NCBI GenBank assembly: GCA_036644995.1
Contig: JAVXOZ010000009.1
Coordinates: 4,333-68,332, forward strand
Length of the DNA: 64,000 nucleotides
DNA from: Cryptoclostridium sp036644995
Lineage (GTDB): Bacteria; Bacillota; Dehalobacteriia; UBA7702
Direction: 5' to 3'
In this document: one piece after another, positions 24,145 through 33,325 of the stretch
Layout: each line of letters starts with the position of its first letter
How positions within the stretch are numbered: position 1 is the first letter of the stretch
Program-made: the position numbers and the translations under genes
Notes under the pieces: generated by a model
Told to the model about the DNA's origin: nothing
Database searches by the model: none
Seen by the model: the letters and a program-made list of their open reading frames with translations, nothing else

Positions 24145-25338
24145 ATGATCAATTCCGGTGATATTGCTTTTCTAATTATCTGCACATTAATTGTTATACT
24201 AATGACACCTGGAGTTGCAATTTTATATGGTGGTTTAGTAGATAAAAAACACACTAACACCATGATAATGCAAAATTTTATTGCTATTACTATTATAACC
24301 TTGGTTTGGGCTATTTGCGGCTTTACTATAGCCTACGGCAATAATATTGCCGGTGGATTTATAGGTGGCTTTGATTATTTATTTTTGCAGGGGGTTTCTG
24401 CCGAACCTCATGCAATATTAGCTCCAACCGTACCTTTTACTCTATTTTTTGTATTACAAGCAGCTTTCGCCATCATTACCCCGGCTTTAATTTGCGGGGC
24501 TTTGGTGGGTAGAGCCAGACTTTTACCATACGTGATTTTTATCGCTTTATGGAGTCTTTTAATTTACAGCCCTGTGGTTCACTGGGTTTGGGGCGGTGGA
24601 TTTTTAAGCCAATGGGGCTACATAGATTTCGCCGGTGGCGTACCTGTGCATATGATTGCAGGATTTTCTGCCTTAGCTGCGGTAATTGCCTTGGGTAACA
24701 GAAAAATTCCTAAAGATGGACCCAGCAACATGATGCACCTGGCAATAAGCATGGGCATTTTATGTGCGGGCTGGTTTGCCTTTAACACTTGCAGTGCATT
24801 AGCAGCCAATGCTACTGCGGCTGTGGCTGCCACCAATACCTTATTAGCGGCTGCTGCAGGTAGTTTTATGTGGTTGATTTTGGGCTATATAAAGAACAAA
24901 AAGGCCGACTTATTAGATATATTTTTCGGAATATTAGCCGGTCTTGTGGTTAGTTCTCCCATATCGGGATTTGTTTCACCTTGGGTAGCTATGATTAGTG
25001 GTTTCATCGCCGGATTGTTCTGCTATTATGCTGTGCAATTCCGCACCTATAAAAATTGGGATGATACTTTAGATGTATGGGCTATTCACGGTTGTGGTGG
25101 TTTGCTTGGGGTTTTAATTGTGGGTCTTTGTGCGAACCCCGCAATAGCACCAACAGCAGGTCTTTTATACGGCAATTCCCAACAACTGCTAATACAGGCA
25201 AGTGGCATATTAATTGGCGGACTATATAGCTTTATACTCACCTTTGTGTTAATAAAAGTTATTAATAAAGTTTGTCCTTTTAACTTTAAAAAAGACCATC
25301 CTGAATTTGAAGCAACCAAACAGGATATAAGTCTTTAA
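24145..25338 (+). CDS. amt: Ammonium / methylammonium transporter
   Basis: Eleven-helix Amt/MEP/Rh channel protein, 397 residues, in the cytoplasmic membrane. Family marks: IAFLIICTLIVILMTPGVAI at the N-terminus, YGGLVDKKHTNTMIMQN, SPVVHWVWGGGFLSQWG with the first pore His, GCGGLLGVLIVGLCA near the second conserved His (AIHGCGG), and FNTCSALAANATAAVAATNT. Amt channels conduct methylammonium as well as ammonium. Placed directly after mtmC-mtmB-mtbA it most likely imports methylamine or disposes of the ammonium released by MtmB. There is no GlnK gene beside it, which is unusual for a nitrogen-regulated amt and supports the catabolic role. Confidence 0.93.
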   Translation: MINSGDIAFLIICTLIVILMTPGVAILYGGLVDKKHTNTMIMQNFIAITIITLVWAICGFTIAYGNNIAGGFIGGFDYLFLQGVSAEPHAILAPTVPFTLFFVLQAAFAIITPALICGALVGRARLLPYVIFIALWSLLIYSPVVHWVWGGGFLSQWGYIDFAGGVPVHMIAGFSALAAVIALGNRKIPKDGPSNMMHLAISMGILCAGWFAFNTCSALAANATAAVAATNTLLAAAAGSFMWLILGYIKNKKADLLDIFFGILAGLVVSSPISGFVSPWVAMISGFIAGLFCYYAVQFRTYKNWDDTLDVWAIHGCGGLLGVLIVGLCANPAIAPTAGLLYGNSQQLLIQASGILIGGLYSFILTFVLIKVINKVCPFNFKKDHPEFEATKQDISL

Positions 25339-25366
25339 GAAAAACAATGAAATAATCCATATAAAT

Positions 25367-25408
25367 AAAAGCACATATTCAATTATACAAACTTGAATAT
25401 GTGCTTTT
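25367..25408 (+). terminator. Terminator of amt
   Basis: AAAAGCACATATTCAA / TTGAATATGTGCTTTT, perfect 16-bp stem. Confidence 0.85.
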
Positions 25409-25670
25409 ATAATTGAATTTTAAAACTTTTATAATCTGTTTTCCACAATAACACTGATTTATAATTTCGGTTTTTTTAAGACTCTATTTTGCACCACAAC
25501 ATTTAGCAACATTTAGTATATCCACTTAATATTGTTGGGCTTTTGTCGGTGCATATAGTTTCCCAACAGCTTATTTTAATATTAAAATATTTTATGCCAC
25601 TCCCCTTTTCATTACAATACTTTTTCTAAAATAAAACAGAGCAGCTACTCTTTTTTAAATGAAAGTATAT

Positions 25671-25742
25671 AATTTAACTTAGATAATTTCACATAACTTA
25701 ATTGAGATAATTTCACATAATTTAATTGAAATATTTTCACAT
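25671..25742. repeat. Three tandem 24-bp repeats
   Basis: Three successive units (25671-25694, 25695-25718, 25719-25742), each ending ATAATTTCACAT or ATATTTTCACAT, with one or a few changes per unit. They lie in the 530-bp convergent gap between amt and the regulator gene, outside both terminator hairpins. Either a slipped-strand minisatellite or repeated protein-binding sites. The rest of the gap shows nothing else. Confidence 0.6.
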
Positions 25743-25810
25743 ATATTTTTTACAAAGTCTTTTTTAATTTATACTATTTAATGTAGAAAGTATTATAATG
25801 CACTAAATAA

Positions 25811-25850
25811 AAGTGATTACACTCCACGGACTTGGGGAGCGTAATCACTT
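25811..25850 (-). terminator. Terminator of the PocR-like regulator gene
   Basis: AAGTGATTACGCTCC / GGAGTGTAATCACTT with flanking T runs in both directions; works at least on the minus strand. Confidence 0.85.
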
Positions 25851-25869
25851 TTTATCTTCATTTAATTTT

Positions 25870-27117
25870 TTACTCTTTCCATTTGCTGGGGGAAACCCCT
25901 TCGCAACGTTTAAACATTTTGATGAAATAACTTTGGTCATTAAACCCTACACTGCTGGCTATTTGAGCCAAGGGCATATCATCACGTAAATACTGTTTAC
26001 TTGCTTCTATTCTCACCTTATTTAGGTGATCCGAATAGGTTTGTCCTGTTTGTTTTTTGATTAAATTACTTAAATAAGTGGGGTTTAATGCTACCTCACT
26101 TGCCAACTTTTGCAAAGAAATATCCATATAATTTTTGTTAATATATTCAAGTGCCTGAAAAATTATATCATTAACCCGATATTTGCTACCATTCCAAAAT
26201 GCCTGTTGAAAACGGGGCACGGTATTATAAAGAGCCTGATTTAGCTGTTCATTATTTGTTGCAGTTAAAATATCACAAATAGTAACACATTGTTTTCCAA
26301 ATATAGTTTCCAAGTTTAAATCTCTTTTTTTGGCAATTTGCAATAATGTGTAAAAAAATCTGGCTGCCCTATATTTGCTTTCTTCAAAAACATTATGCTT
26401 ATGTATTCTGTCTATAAATTTATACAAAATCATCTCTAAGGCTTTTTGACTCTGGATCAAATTGCCACCGGGCTTTAAAAGTTCTATTTCTCTTTCTAAA
26501 ATGAAATAGTCTTGGTTAAAATCCGGATAAATATTTGTGCGGATTTGCTTTTTAAGTTCGTTAATTAAAGTACCTATTTGGTTTTGCTTTTCATTATAAT
26601 TAACCGATGTAGATTCTAAACCAGGCACATTTTGAATGGATTTTTGCAAAACATTACTTAACGCCCTAATATGAGAGGTATCTTTCAATGGTACATCATT
26701 TAATAATTGGTCAATTTCGCTATAATGAGTATTCAAAAGTTCATTTCTGTCTAAAAAATTATTCACTATATACTTATTTGGTTCGTGTATTAAAATTGGT
26801 CCCGTAGAAGCAAAATAAACATTGTCATCATCTAAAAATACAGGTACGGTGATATTCAGCAAGCCATAAGGGCATAAATAATAATGAGCGTCTGTGGTTA
26901 CCAAGGTTTGTTTACAATTACAAACATAATCATGGACACAAACCCCTGTTTTGTCATACTGCTTAATGTAATTACAAATGTCAGCACATTCGTAGCAACT
27001 GCGGTTGCCTACCTTTTTACCTATTCCATCAAACAAGTAACAATTTACGCTGGTTGCCATTTCATAATCACTGATAGCAGATTTGATTTCTTTTAAGGCA
27101 TGATAGTATTCCAACAT
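25870..27117 (-). CDS. PocR-type AraC-family transcriptional regulator
   Basis: A 415-residue protein. N-terminal PocR-like sensory domain (about 1-160) with a dense cysteine set (NRSCYECADICNYIK, GVCVHDYVCNCKQT) and YYLCPYGLLNITVPVF. A helical linker follows, then a C-terminal pair of AraC helix-turn-helix motifs (LQKLASEVALNPTYLSNLIK and LAQIASSVGFNDQSYFIKMF). PocR controls propanediol and cobalamin genes in Salmonella; here the domain next to mtmCB, amt and the cob genes points to control of methylamine and/or corrinoid genes (inference). Start ATG at 27115-27117 is preferred because GGGGAGG lies 8 bases upstream, inside the longer frame. Confidence 0.85.
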   Translation of the reverse strand: MLEYYHALKEIKSAISDYEMATSVNCYLFDGIGKKVGNRSCYECADICNYIKQYDKTGVCVHDYVCNCKQTLVTTDAHYYLCPYGLLNITVPVFLDDDNVYFASTGPILIHEPNKYIVNNFLDRNELLNTHYSEIDQLLNDVPLKDTSHIRALSNVLQKSIQNVPGLESTSVNYNEKQNQIGTLINELKKQIRTNIYPDFNQDYFILEREIELLKPGGNLIQSQKALEMILYKFIDRIHKHNVFEESKYRAARFFYTLLQIAKKRDLNLETIFGKQCVTICDILTATNNEQLNQALYNTVPRFQQAFWNGSKYRVNDIIFQALEYINKNYMDISLQKLASEVALNPTYLSNLIKKQTGQTYSDHLNKVRIEASKQYLRDDMPLAQIASSVGFNDQSYFIKMFKRCEGVSPSKWKE

Positions 27118-27135
27118 ATTTGAGTCCTCCCCGCT

Positions 27136-27159
27136 CAATATACAAAACTTTGCATATTG
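27136..27159 (-). promoter_or_regulatory. Palindrome just upstream of the regulator gene
   Basis: Imperfect 24-bp inverted repeat with arms CAATATACAAA and TTTGCATATTG, ending about 9 bp before the GGGGAGG ribosome site. Candidate autoregulatory operator or 5' hairpin. Confidence 0.35.
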
Positions 27160-27684
27160 ATTAAAAAAAATATTACTATAAAAAATTATTTATTTATGAT
27201 ATATATATCTCTATCTCTATATTATATACCATTTTATCTCTTTACCAAGTAATAATGCTTCCGTAAAAAACAACATTTTTTGACAATTATTTTGTATACA
27301 TAGCCATGTTGTTTTACGGTTACACTGCCCAACACTATGTTTGATATTTTAATTATATATTAATATTTTTACATTGTCAACAAATAACTACCCCATTAAA
27401 GCTTATTATTTTTATAAACTTAAAAACAAATCAAAAAACATAATATTTAACAGAAAAACATTCAAATTTACACTAAATTTTTAAAAATTATAGAAAAAAA
27501 CTGTTTTTTTTGTTTCTAATTATACGGTTATTTAACTATATTTATGTTCCTAAATACTCCACCAAAAATTACTGTAATTTGCAAAAATATTTTATCATAA
27601 TAACGCCATTAAAACCTTGATTATACTTGCATTTTCTTGTAATTTGTTATATCATTAAAGTAAGAAAAAAAAAGGAGCATCACC
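27160..27684. other. Divergent intergenic region between the regulator and cobD
   Basis: About 525 bp, very AT-rich. An inverted repeat with arms CCGTAAAAAACAACAT (27261-27276) and ATGTTGTTTTACGG (27306-27319) could be an operator or hairpin. No cobalamin riboswitch is recognisable here, unlike the other two cob transcripts, so cobD-cobO control is unexplained. Confidence 0.4.
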
Positions 27685-28725
27685 ATGCACAAACACGGAG
27701 GCGACGTTTATACTTATGAAAATATGGTAGATTTTTCTGCCAACATCAACCCACTGGGTATTCCCCAAAGCATTGTTTTGGCAGCCACCAAAGGGGCTAC
27801 CTTATCTGCCCAATATCCCGATGTGGAATGTAGGGAATTAAAAAAATCATTGGCTATTGCCGAAGATATAAAAAGCGAAAATATTGCTTGCGGCAACGGT
27901 GCCGCAGATTTGATTTTTTCTTTGGTTTTAGCAACCAAACCCAAAAAAGCAATTATGCTGGCTCCTACTTTTTACGAATATGAGCAGGCACTGCGTGCCA
28001 TTGATTGCGAGATTATATACCACGAATTAACAGAAACCAATAATTTTGAATTAAAAAATGATTATTTAAACATTTTAGATGAATCAGTTGATATAATTTT
28101 TATATGCAATCCCAACAATCCCACAGGGTTGTTGGTGGATAAAGATTTTTTAGCAAAAGTATTGGAAAAATGTGAAAAAAATAACATTCTTTTTGTTTTA
28201 GATGAATGTTTTAACGATTTCCTTGATTACCCCACAGAATATTCCATGAAAGATTTTATACCAAAAAGCAAAAATCTTTTTATTTTAAAAGCATTTACTA
28301 AGCTTTACGCCATGGCGGGTTTAAGATTGGGCTACGGTTTTTCTTCCAATCAGGAATTAATGGCAAAAATAAAAGAAGTTACTCAACCTTGGAATGTTTC
28401 CACCCCTGCCCAACACTGCGGCATTGCAGCTTTAAAAGAAACTGAATATGTTGCCAAAGCCAGAAAAATAGTAAAAGAAGAACGGAACTATCTACAAAAA
28501 AGTTTGGAATCTTTGGGCTTAACATTATACAATTCCATGGCGAATTACATCTTTTTTAAAGGTCCCGAAAATCTTGGGGATAAAACCAAAGAACACGGCT
28601 TTATGATTAGAGATTGCAGCAACTACCACGGTTTAACCAATGGCTTTTATCGCATTGCGGTGAGAGATCATAACGAAAATACAGGGCTTATTGCTGTTTT
28701 GGAAAAAATTTTAAAGGAGTGTTAA
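27685..28725 (+). CDS. cobD: L-threonine-O-3-phosphate decarboxylase
   Basis: PLP enzyme making (R)-1-amino-2-propanol O-2-phosphate, the linker between corrin ring and nucleotide loop. Its 346 residues show the class-I aminotransferase fold as in CobD: HGGDVYTYENMVDFSANINP at the N-terminus, ACGNGAADLIFSL, CNPNNPTGLL, VLDECFNDF, and the PLP lysine in LKAFTKLYAMAGLRLGYG. It could be confused with histidinol-phosphate aminotransferase, but the HGG start and the cob neighbourhood favour CobD. ATG follows AAAGGAG. Tail overlaps the ribosome site of cobO. Confidence 0.9.
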   Translation: MHKHGGDVYTYENMVDFSANINPLGIPQSIVLAATKGATLSAQYPDVECRELKKSLAIAEDIKSENIACGNGAADLIFSLVLATKPKKAIMLAPTFYEYEQALRAIDCEIIYHELTETNNFELKNDYLNILDESVDIIFICNPNNPTGLLVDKDFLAKVLEKCEKNNILFVLDECFNDFLDYPTEYSMKDFIPKSKNLFILKAFTKLYAMAGLRLGYGFSSNQELMAKIKEVTQPWNVSTPAQHCGIAALKETEYVAKARKIVKEERNYLQKSLESLGLTLYNSMANYIFFKGPENLGDKTKEHGFMIRDCSNYHGLTNGFYRIAVRDHNENTGLIAVLEKILKEC

Positions 28726-28727
28726 CC

Positions 28728-29252
28728 ATGAAGGGATTAATACACATTTATACAGGCGACGGCAAAGGTAAATCCACCGCTGCCATTGGTTTAACCCTGC
28801 GTTGTGCAGGCTCTAACCATGATGTAATCTATACTCAATTTTTAAAAAACGGTAAATCATCAGAAATAAACATACTAAAAACCATCCCCAATATTAAACT
28901 GTTTTTTGCAGAAAAAAACTTTGGTTTTTTATTTAATGCCACAGATGAAGTAAAAGCAGAAGCAAAAATTGTTTATTCAAAATTATTAAAAACAGTGGTT
29001 GAAGCAGCCATAGAAACTAAACCCCAACTTTTGGTGCTTGATGAAATAATAGCCACTTATAATCACGATTTAATAGATAAAAATTATTTACTTGATTTTC
29101 TAAAAAATAAACCTGAAAATTTAGAAATTGTAATGACAGGGCGAGAACCCAGTCAAGAGCTAATAGAACTTGGGGATTACGTATCCAATATCCAAAAGAT
29201 TAAGCACCCATTTGATAAAGGAATCCCAGCCAGAATCGGCATAGAAAAATAA
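28728..29252 (+). CDS. cobO: Corrinoid ATP:Co(I) adenosyltransferase
   Basis: Adds the 5'-deoxyadenosyl group to the corrin cobalt (CobA/CobO/BtuR family). 174 residues. It has an inverted-type P-loop HIYTGDGKGKSTAAIGLTLR, then VLDEIIATYN and VMTGREPSQELIELGDYVS near the end. The ATG at 28728 has AAAGGAG eight bases upstream; a GTG at 28719 overlapping the cobD stop has no room for a ribosome site. Coupled with cobD (2 bp apart). Confidence 0.92.
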   Translation: MKGLIHIYTGDGKGKSTAAIGLTLRCAGSNHDVIYTQFLKNGKSSEINILKTIPNIKLFFAEKNFGFLFNATDEVKAEAKIVYSKLLKTVVEAAIETKPQLLVLDEIIATYNHDLIDKNYLLDFLKNKPENLEIVMTGREPSQELIELGDYVSNIQKIKHPFDKGIPARIGIEK

Positions 29253-29352
29253 CCCCACCTCTTAATCGATGGATTTTTACCTGAATTTGCATAGCACAAT
29301 AAACCCACTTCACCCAAGGTCTTTTTGCCCAAATTTCTTTAAAAGAATAAGC

Positions 29353-29390
29353 AAATGCCCATAGCACAATAAAGTGCTATGGGCATTTTT
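29353..29390. terminator. Shared terminator between cobO and cbiK
   Basis: AAATGCCCATAGCAC / GTGCTATGGGCATTT with T tail; lies between convergent cobO and cbiK and can serve both. Confidence 0.88.
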
Positions 29391-29487
29391 ATATTACGCT
29401 CTGTAATATTTTATGGTTAAATAAAACAACAGGGTTTATTGCCTTGGAATATGTTCTTATGTTCTAAAGAATTATATATTTCTCTAT

Positions 29488-30273
29488 TTATTTGATATTT
29501 ACAGCATTTAAAGCGTGGTTCACGAAAATTTTTCTGATTTTTGGATATTCGCCCAAACCTTTTAATTGGCATTCAACTCCAAAGCCTTCTTTTTTTAACA
29601 GATTTTGCCAAGCATCATCATCTTCACCTGCCATATCATTGGTGGCATGATCCCCGGCAACTATCATAAAAGGTGCCAAAGTAATTTTTTTAGGCGAAAA
29701 GGCTTTCACCATTTTCAACATGGTAGGAAAATCCGGATATGCCTCCACAGTGCCCATAAACACATTGGTATAGCCTAAATCTTTAAACATATAGTCAAGT
29801 GCCGCATACACCGTATTGGTGGCGTGGGCAGTGCCGTGCCCCATAAAAACCAAGGCTTCATCTTTGGGTAAATCCCCATATTCCGCCATGATAGCCTTTA
29901 TGGTATCGAAAAAATCTTCGGTGTACATCAATAGCGGATTGCCAAAAGCAATGGAATCAAAATCCGCTGCAAAAGCCATAACATCTTCTTTCATAATATC
30001 ATTTTCAATACCACTTAAAATATGAGTTGGCTGTACCACTAAATTTTTAACACCCTGAGCTTTCATGGTTTCCATAGCTTCAGTTACGGTATTTATTTTA
30101 ATATTATCACGTTTCATAACTTTTTTTATGATAATTTTACTGGTCCAAGCTCTGTAAAGTGAATATTCAGGAAAAGCCGCCTGTAAATCTTGCTCTAATT
30201 TATCAATGGTTTTTTCTCTGGTTTCATGATAGCTGGTACCAAAGCTAACTACTAAAAGTCCTTTACTTGCCAT
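29488..30273 (-). CDS. cbiK: Anaerobic sirohydrochlorin cobaltochelatase
   Basis: Inserts cobalt into sirohydrochlorin, the entry of the anaerobic B12 route. 261 residues with N-terminus KGLLVVSFGTSYHETREKTI, PTHILSGIEND, and metal-binding histidines in VFMGHGTAHATNTVYAAL and IVAGDHATNDMAGEDDD, as in Salmonella CbiK. No signal peptide, so cytoplasmic. Last gene of cbiM-N-Q-O-K, one base after cbiO: cobalt import and insertion are co-transcribed under one B12 riboswitch. Confidence 0.93.
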   Translation of the reverse strand: MASKGLLVVSFGTSYHETREKTIDKLEQDLQAAFPEYSLYRAWTSKIIIKKVMKRDNIKINTVTEAMETMKAQGVKNLVVQPTHILSGIENDIMKEDVMAFAADFDSIAFGNPLLMYTEDFFDTIKAIMAEYGDLPKDEALVFMGHGTAHATNTVYAALDYMFKDLGYTNVFMGTVEAYPDFPTMLKMVKAFSPKKITLAPFMIVAGDHATNDMAGEDDDAWQNLLKKEGFGVECQLKGLGEYPKIRKIFVNHALNAVNIK

Positions 30274-30274
30274 T

Positions 30275-31120
30275 TTATTGCTCCTTTGTGTTGTGAATAT
30301 ATTTTTCTAAAGTATCCAAATTCCGAGGTATGGGTAAACCTGCACTTAAAATTCCATTATTGGTGAGATTTTCAAATAACCGTAAAGCCGCAGGTTTTGC
30401 TAAATTAGTTTTTAGCAAGGCAGCCTCATCAGAAAACACATCTTCGGGACTTCCCTTAAGCAACACGCTTCCTTCGTGAAAAAGCACCACTTCATCTGCC
30501 CATTCAAAGGCATGGTCCACATCGTGGGTGGCTATAACAATGGTAATGCCACGGCTGGCTAATTTATCAATCAAAGAATTAACAATAGCGGTATGTTTAG
30601 GGTCTAAAGCAGCCGCAGGTTCATCCAGCACTATTATTTCCGGATGCATAACCAAAATATCCGCCACAGAAACCTGTTTTTTTTGCCCTCCACTTAAAAA
30701 ATGTGTGGGTTTATCACGGAAATCACTTATTTCCAAATCAGCTATTGCCTGTTCTACCCTACTTTTAGCTTCTTCTGTGCTTAAACCTATGTTTAAAGCT
30801 CCAAAGGAAATCTCCTGATATACGTTGGCAGAAAACAGTTGATTATCGGGATCTTGAAAGACTATACCAACTTTTGTGCGAATATCCAGCAGTCCCTTTC
30901 TGGAATAATCATAGGGCGTGCCATTAAGATAAAGCTTGCCGCCATTTGGTTTATTTATGCCATTTAAACAAAGGAAAAAAGTGGATTTTCCCGAGCCATT
31001 TGCCCCTAAAAATGCTACTTTTTTACCTTTGGTAATTTCCAAATCAATGCCTTTTAAGGCTTTTGTACCATCATCATATGTAAAACTGAGATTTTCTGCC
31101 TTAATTATAATATTGTCCAT
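30275..31120 (-). CDS. cbiO: Cobalt ECF transporter ATPase
   Basis: ABC ATPase of the CbiMNQO cobalt importer. 281 residues with Walker A FLGANGSGKSTFFLCLNG, the Q-loop region IVFQDPDNQLFS typical of ECF ATPases, signature HFLSGGQKKQVSVA, Walker B IIVLDEPAAALDP, and the switch His in VIATHDVDHAFEWAD. It lies between cbiQ and cbiK. Confidence 0.95.
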   Translation of the reverse strand: MDNIIIKAENLSFTYDDGTKALKGIDLEITKGKKVAFLGANGSGKSTFFLCLNGINKPNGGKLYLNGTPYDYSRKGLLDIRTKVGIVFQDPDNQLFSANVYQEISFGALNIGLSTEEAKSRVEQAIADLEISDFRDKPTHFLSGGQKKQVSVADILVMHPEIIVLDEPAAALDPKHTAIVNSLIDKLASRGITIVIATHDVDHAFEWADEVVLFHEGSVLLKGSPEDVFSDEAALLKTNLAKPAALRLFENLTNNGILSAGLPIPRNLDTLEKYIHNTKEQ

Positions 31121-31177
31121 TATCCTACTCCTAAATTGTTAAGTTGAAATATGCGTAAAAAGAAAAATTTTTTCAAC

Positions 31178-31954
31178 TTACCCATAAATATGGATTACCA
31201 CAGAAACCATGACCAAAGCTATATCAAAAAGAACCATAAACCAAATTTCTTTTTTATCGGTTATATATTCTTCTTCCAAAACAGTTATTTTACCTGTATA
31301 ACACCGAGATTCCATGGCATCGAAAAGTCTTGAAGATTTTTGAAAAGAGCGAATCAGCAAAACCGCCATTAAACTCCCAATAGAACTGCACGAAGTTTTA
31401 AAATTTTTATTACCCAAACGACTTTTTTGAGCCACAGTAAGTGCAGAGGCAATATCCAATAAAACAAAAATAAAACGGTAAATCAACAGCATCAACTCTA
31501 TTAGCATCTCAGGACAACGCAGTCTTTTCAACACCATAAGTATATCTGTTATGGGAGTGGAAAGAGAGAGAAAATACAAAGATGAAACCGATGCCAGTGC
31601 AGTAATGATTAATTGCGCCGCAAATAGTAAAGAATCAACACTGGAGGTAATATACCAGCTAAAAAACGGTATAGCAAAGGCAGATAGTGGCACTGAAGAT
31701 ATATTGATAATAATTGCCACTGTGCTTAAAATAAGGAAAACCAAGGGAATGGACATTAGCTTCAGAAAATAGGTAAAGGAAGTCCCATTGTAAAATACAA
31801 TGAGACTTCCCATTACCAGTAAAGCAATGGTAGACACAGTAATTGAGCGTGAAATAACGCATATCAACAAAGTTAATACTGCAAATAGAAATTTAATTGT
31901 TGGATTTTTATGCCGTAATTCCGAGGAATAACTCAATTTGTCAATAATAATCAT
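31178..31954 (-). CDS. cbiQ: Cobalt ECF transporter membrane subunit T
   Basis: Transmembrane coupling subunit, 258 residues from the ATG at 31952-31954 (MIIIDKLSYSSELRHKNPT), which sits just after the cbiN stop behind AAGGAAAAG; the longer frame starting inside cbiN is unlikely. About five membrane segments, then the cytoplasmic CbiQ coupling helices with RSFQKSSRLFDAMESRCY, the conserved Arg-containing segment that contacts CbiO. Confidence 0.93.
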   Translation of the reverse strand: MIIIDKLSYSSELRHKNPTIKFLFAVLTLLICVISRSITVSTIALLVMGSLIVFYNGTSFTYFLKLMSIPLVFLILSTVAIIINISSVPLSAFAIPFFSWYITSSVDSLLFAAQLIITALASVSSLYFLSLSTPITDILMVLKRLRCPEMLIELMLLIYRFIFVLLDIASALTVAQKSRLGNKNFKTSCSSIGSLMAVLLIRSFQKSSRLFDAMESRCYTGKITVLEEEYITDKKEIWFMVLFDIALVMVSVVIHIYG

Positions 31955-31958
31955 GTGT

Positions 31959-32318
31959 TTACTTTTCCTTCTTGCCGCTCTTTGTTTTAGCTTCCACATT
32001 GCCGATATTTGCGGCATTTAGCTTTTTATTTTTAGAGCGTTCCCTTAAAGTTCCGAAACCAAAACCGATGATGCCTGCTCCCAATGCAGCCTGTAAGCTG
32101 AAAAGTAAGGACTCTGTTTCACCACCGGGTGGTTCCATCATTGAGGATGCCCAAGGCTGATAATCAGGGTTGATTTCCGTTATTGCTTCTTCTGCCTGAC
32201 CATCTGCACCGCCAAATTCCGAATCTTTGATTGTCATCAGGGGGATAATGGCAATGAGTACACAAGCCAATAGCATAACCAAAACAATAAGTGTGTTTTT
32301 AGAAGTTTTACCTGCCAT
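31959..32318 (-). CDS. cbiN: Cobalt transporter accessory subunit
   Basis: A 119-residue, two-helix membrane protein (helices about 9-27 and 72-90) with the extracytoplasmic loop containing EFGGADGQAEEAI and the NPDYQPW motif of CbiN. It helps load Co2+ onto CbiM. Its ATG overlaps the cbiM TAA (32316-32320). A C-terminal Lys-rich tail (SKNKKLNA...KSGKKEK) is longer than in Salmonella CbiN. Confidence 0.92.
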   Translation of the reverse strand: MAGKTSKNTLIVLVMLLACVLIAIIPLMTIKDSEFGGADGQAEEAITEINPDYQPWASSMMEPPGGETESLLFSLQAALGAGIIGFGFGTLRERSKNKKLNAANIGNVEAKTKSGKKEK

Positions 32319-33070
32319 TATTTTATTCCTCCTTTTAAATAGCCCAAATCTGTTAATTCATCTTTGGCAAAGGATTCTAAGCCAATGATTACAACAACAG
32401 TTACCAGGCCTTCAATGATTGCAAGAGGAACTTGGGTTGCAGCAAAAATACCCATGAATTTTATCAGCGAGGCAGTAAACCCACCCACCTCCGAGGGGTA
32501 AGCCAAAGCCAGTTGAAACGAGGTTATTACATAAGTAAATAAATCACCTAAACACGCAGCCAGAAAAACAGCAACACGCTTGGGACATTTAATTTTTAAT
32601 GAGAGTTGGTAAATAGCAAAAGCGATGAAAGGACCTGCTATTGCCATGGAAAAAGTGTTTGCGCCCAAGGTTGTTAATCCACCATGAGCCAAAAGAATAG
32701 CTTGAAAAAGTAATACGATAATACCAATAATACTCATAGCTGAGGGGCCAAATAAAATAGCACCCAACCCTGTACCCGTGGGATGTGAACTACTACCTGT
32801 TACCGATGGTATTTTTAATGCTGACAGTACAAATGCGTAGGCACCTACCATAGCTAATAACAGAAGAACGCGTCTGTTTTCTTTGATTGTTTTTTTAATA
32901 GAGAAAAAACCGGCGATGAGAAAGGGAATGCACAATGCGCCCCATGCGATGCAATATTGTATTGGCAAATACCCCTCCATGATGTGCATTGCGCTTACCC
33001 CCGGGGTAAGGCTGAATACCACGGCAAAGCCCGCAGCAATAGACACAATGCGTTGTTGTTTAGTTGTCAT
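32318..33070 (-). CDS. cbiM: Cobalt ECF transporter substrate-binding subunit
   Basis: Metal-binding membrane subunit, 250 residues. A signal-like N-terminus (VSIAAGFAVVFSLTPGVSA) is followed by MHIMEGYLPIQYCIAWG. In CbiM the N-terminal Met-His after cleavage forms the Co2+ site, so processing between Ala and Met-His is expected. Further marks: SSSHPTGTGLGAILFGPSAM and LLAHGGLTTLGANTFSMAIAGP, both with metal-binding histidines. First gene after the minus-strand cobalamin riboswitch. Confidence 0.95.
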   Translation of the reverse strand: MTTKQQRIVSIAAGFAVVFSLTPGVSAMHIMEGYLPIQYCIAWGALCIPFLIAGFFSIKKTIKENRRVLLLLAMVGAYAFVLSALKIPSVTGSSSHPTGTGLGAILFGPSAMSIIGIIVLLFQAILLAHGGLTTLGANTFSMAIAGPFIAFAIYQLSLKIKCPKRVAVFLAACLGDLFTYVITSFQLALAYPSEVGGFTASLIKFMGIFAATQVPLAIIEGLVTVVVIIGLESFAKDELTDLGYLKGGIK

Positions 33071-33097
33071 GTTTGCCTCCTAATTATTATACAAAAT

Positions 33098-33133
33098 AAA
33101 AACACCCTACTTGCACGACCAAGTAAGGTGTTT
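33098..33133 (-). terminator. Riboswitch-controlled terminator before cbiM
   Basis: AAACACCTTACTTGG / CAAGTAGGGTGTTT hairpin followed by a T-rich stretch on the minus strand, between the B12 aptamer and the cbiM ribosome site. Expression platform of the riboswitch. Confidence 0.85.
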
Positions 33134-33184
33134 GATGATTCCATGGAAATCATTACACATTGCCATCGACCGTAACAAAAGTGT

Positions 33185-33325
33185 AGGTACCCCATACTTG
33201 GCAGGTCTTCTGGCTCAAAGGGCTTACCCTTCTTACAGCGGCGCGACCGCGCAGGATTCTCACCTGACTTCCCTATTCTCCCGTCCATTGACTGAACGAG
33301 CACCAAATATGTTCTGTTTGTGAAT
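33185..33325 (-). promoter_or_regulatory. Cobalamin riboswitch controlling cbiMNQO-cbiK
   Basis: The minus strand has the conserved B12 aptamer blocks: a GGTGC start, AGGGAAGTCAGGTGAGAATC, the GCGCGGTCGCGCCGCTGTAA core, and the final AAGCC...AGAAGACCTGCC. Cobamide binding should favour the following terminator and shut cobalt uptake. Confidence 0.95.
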
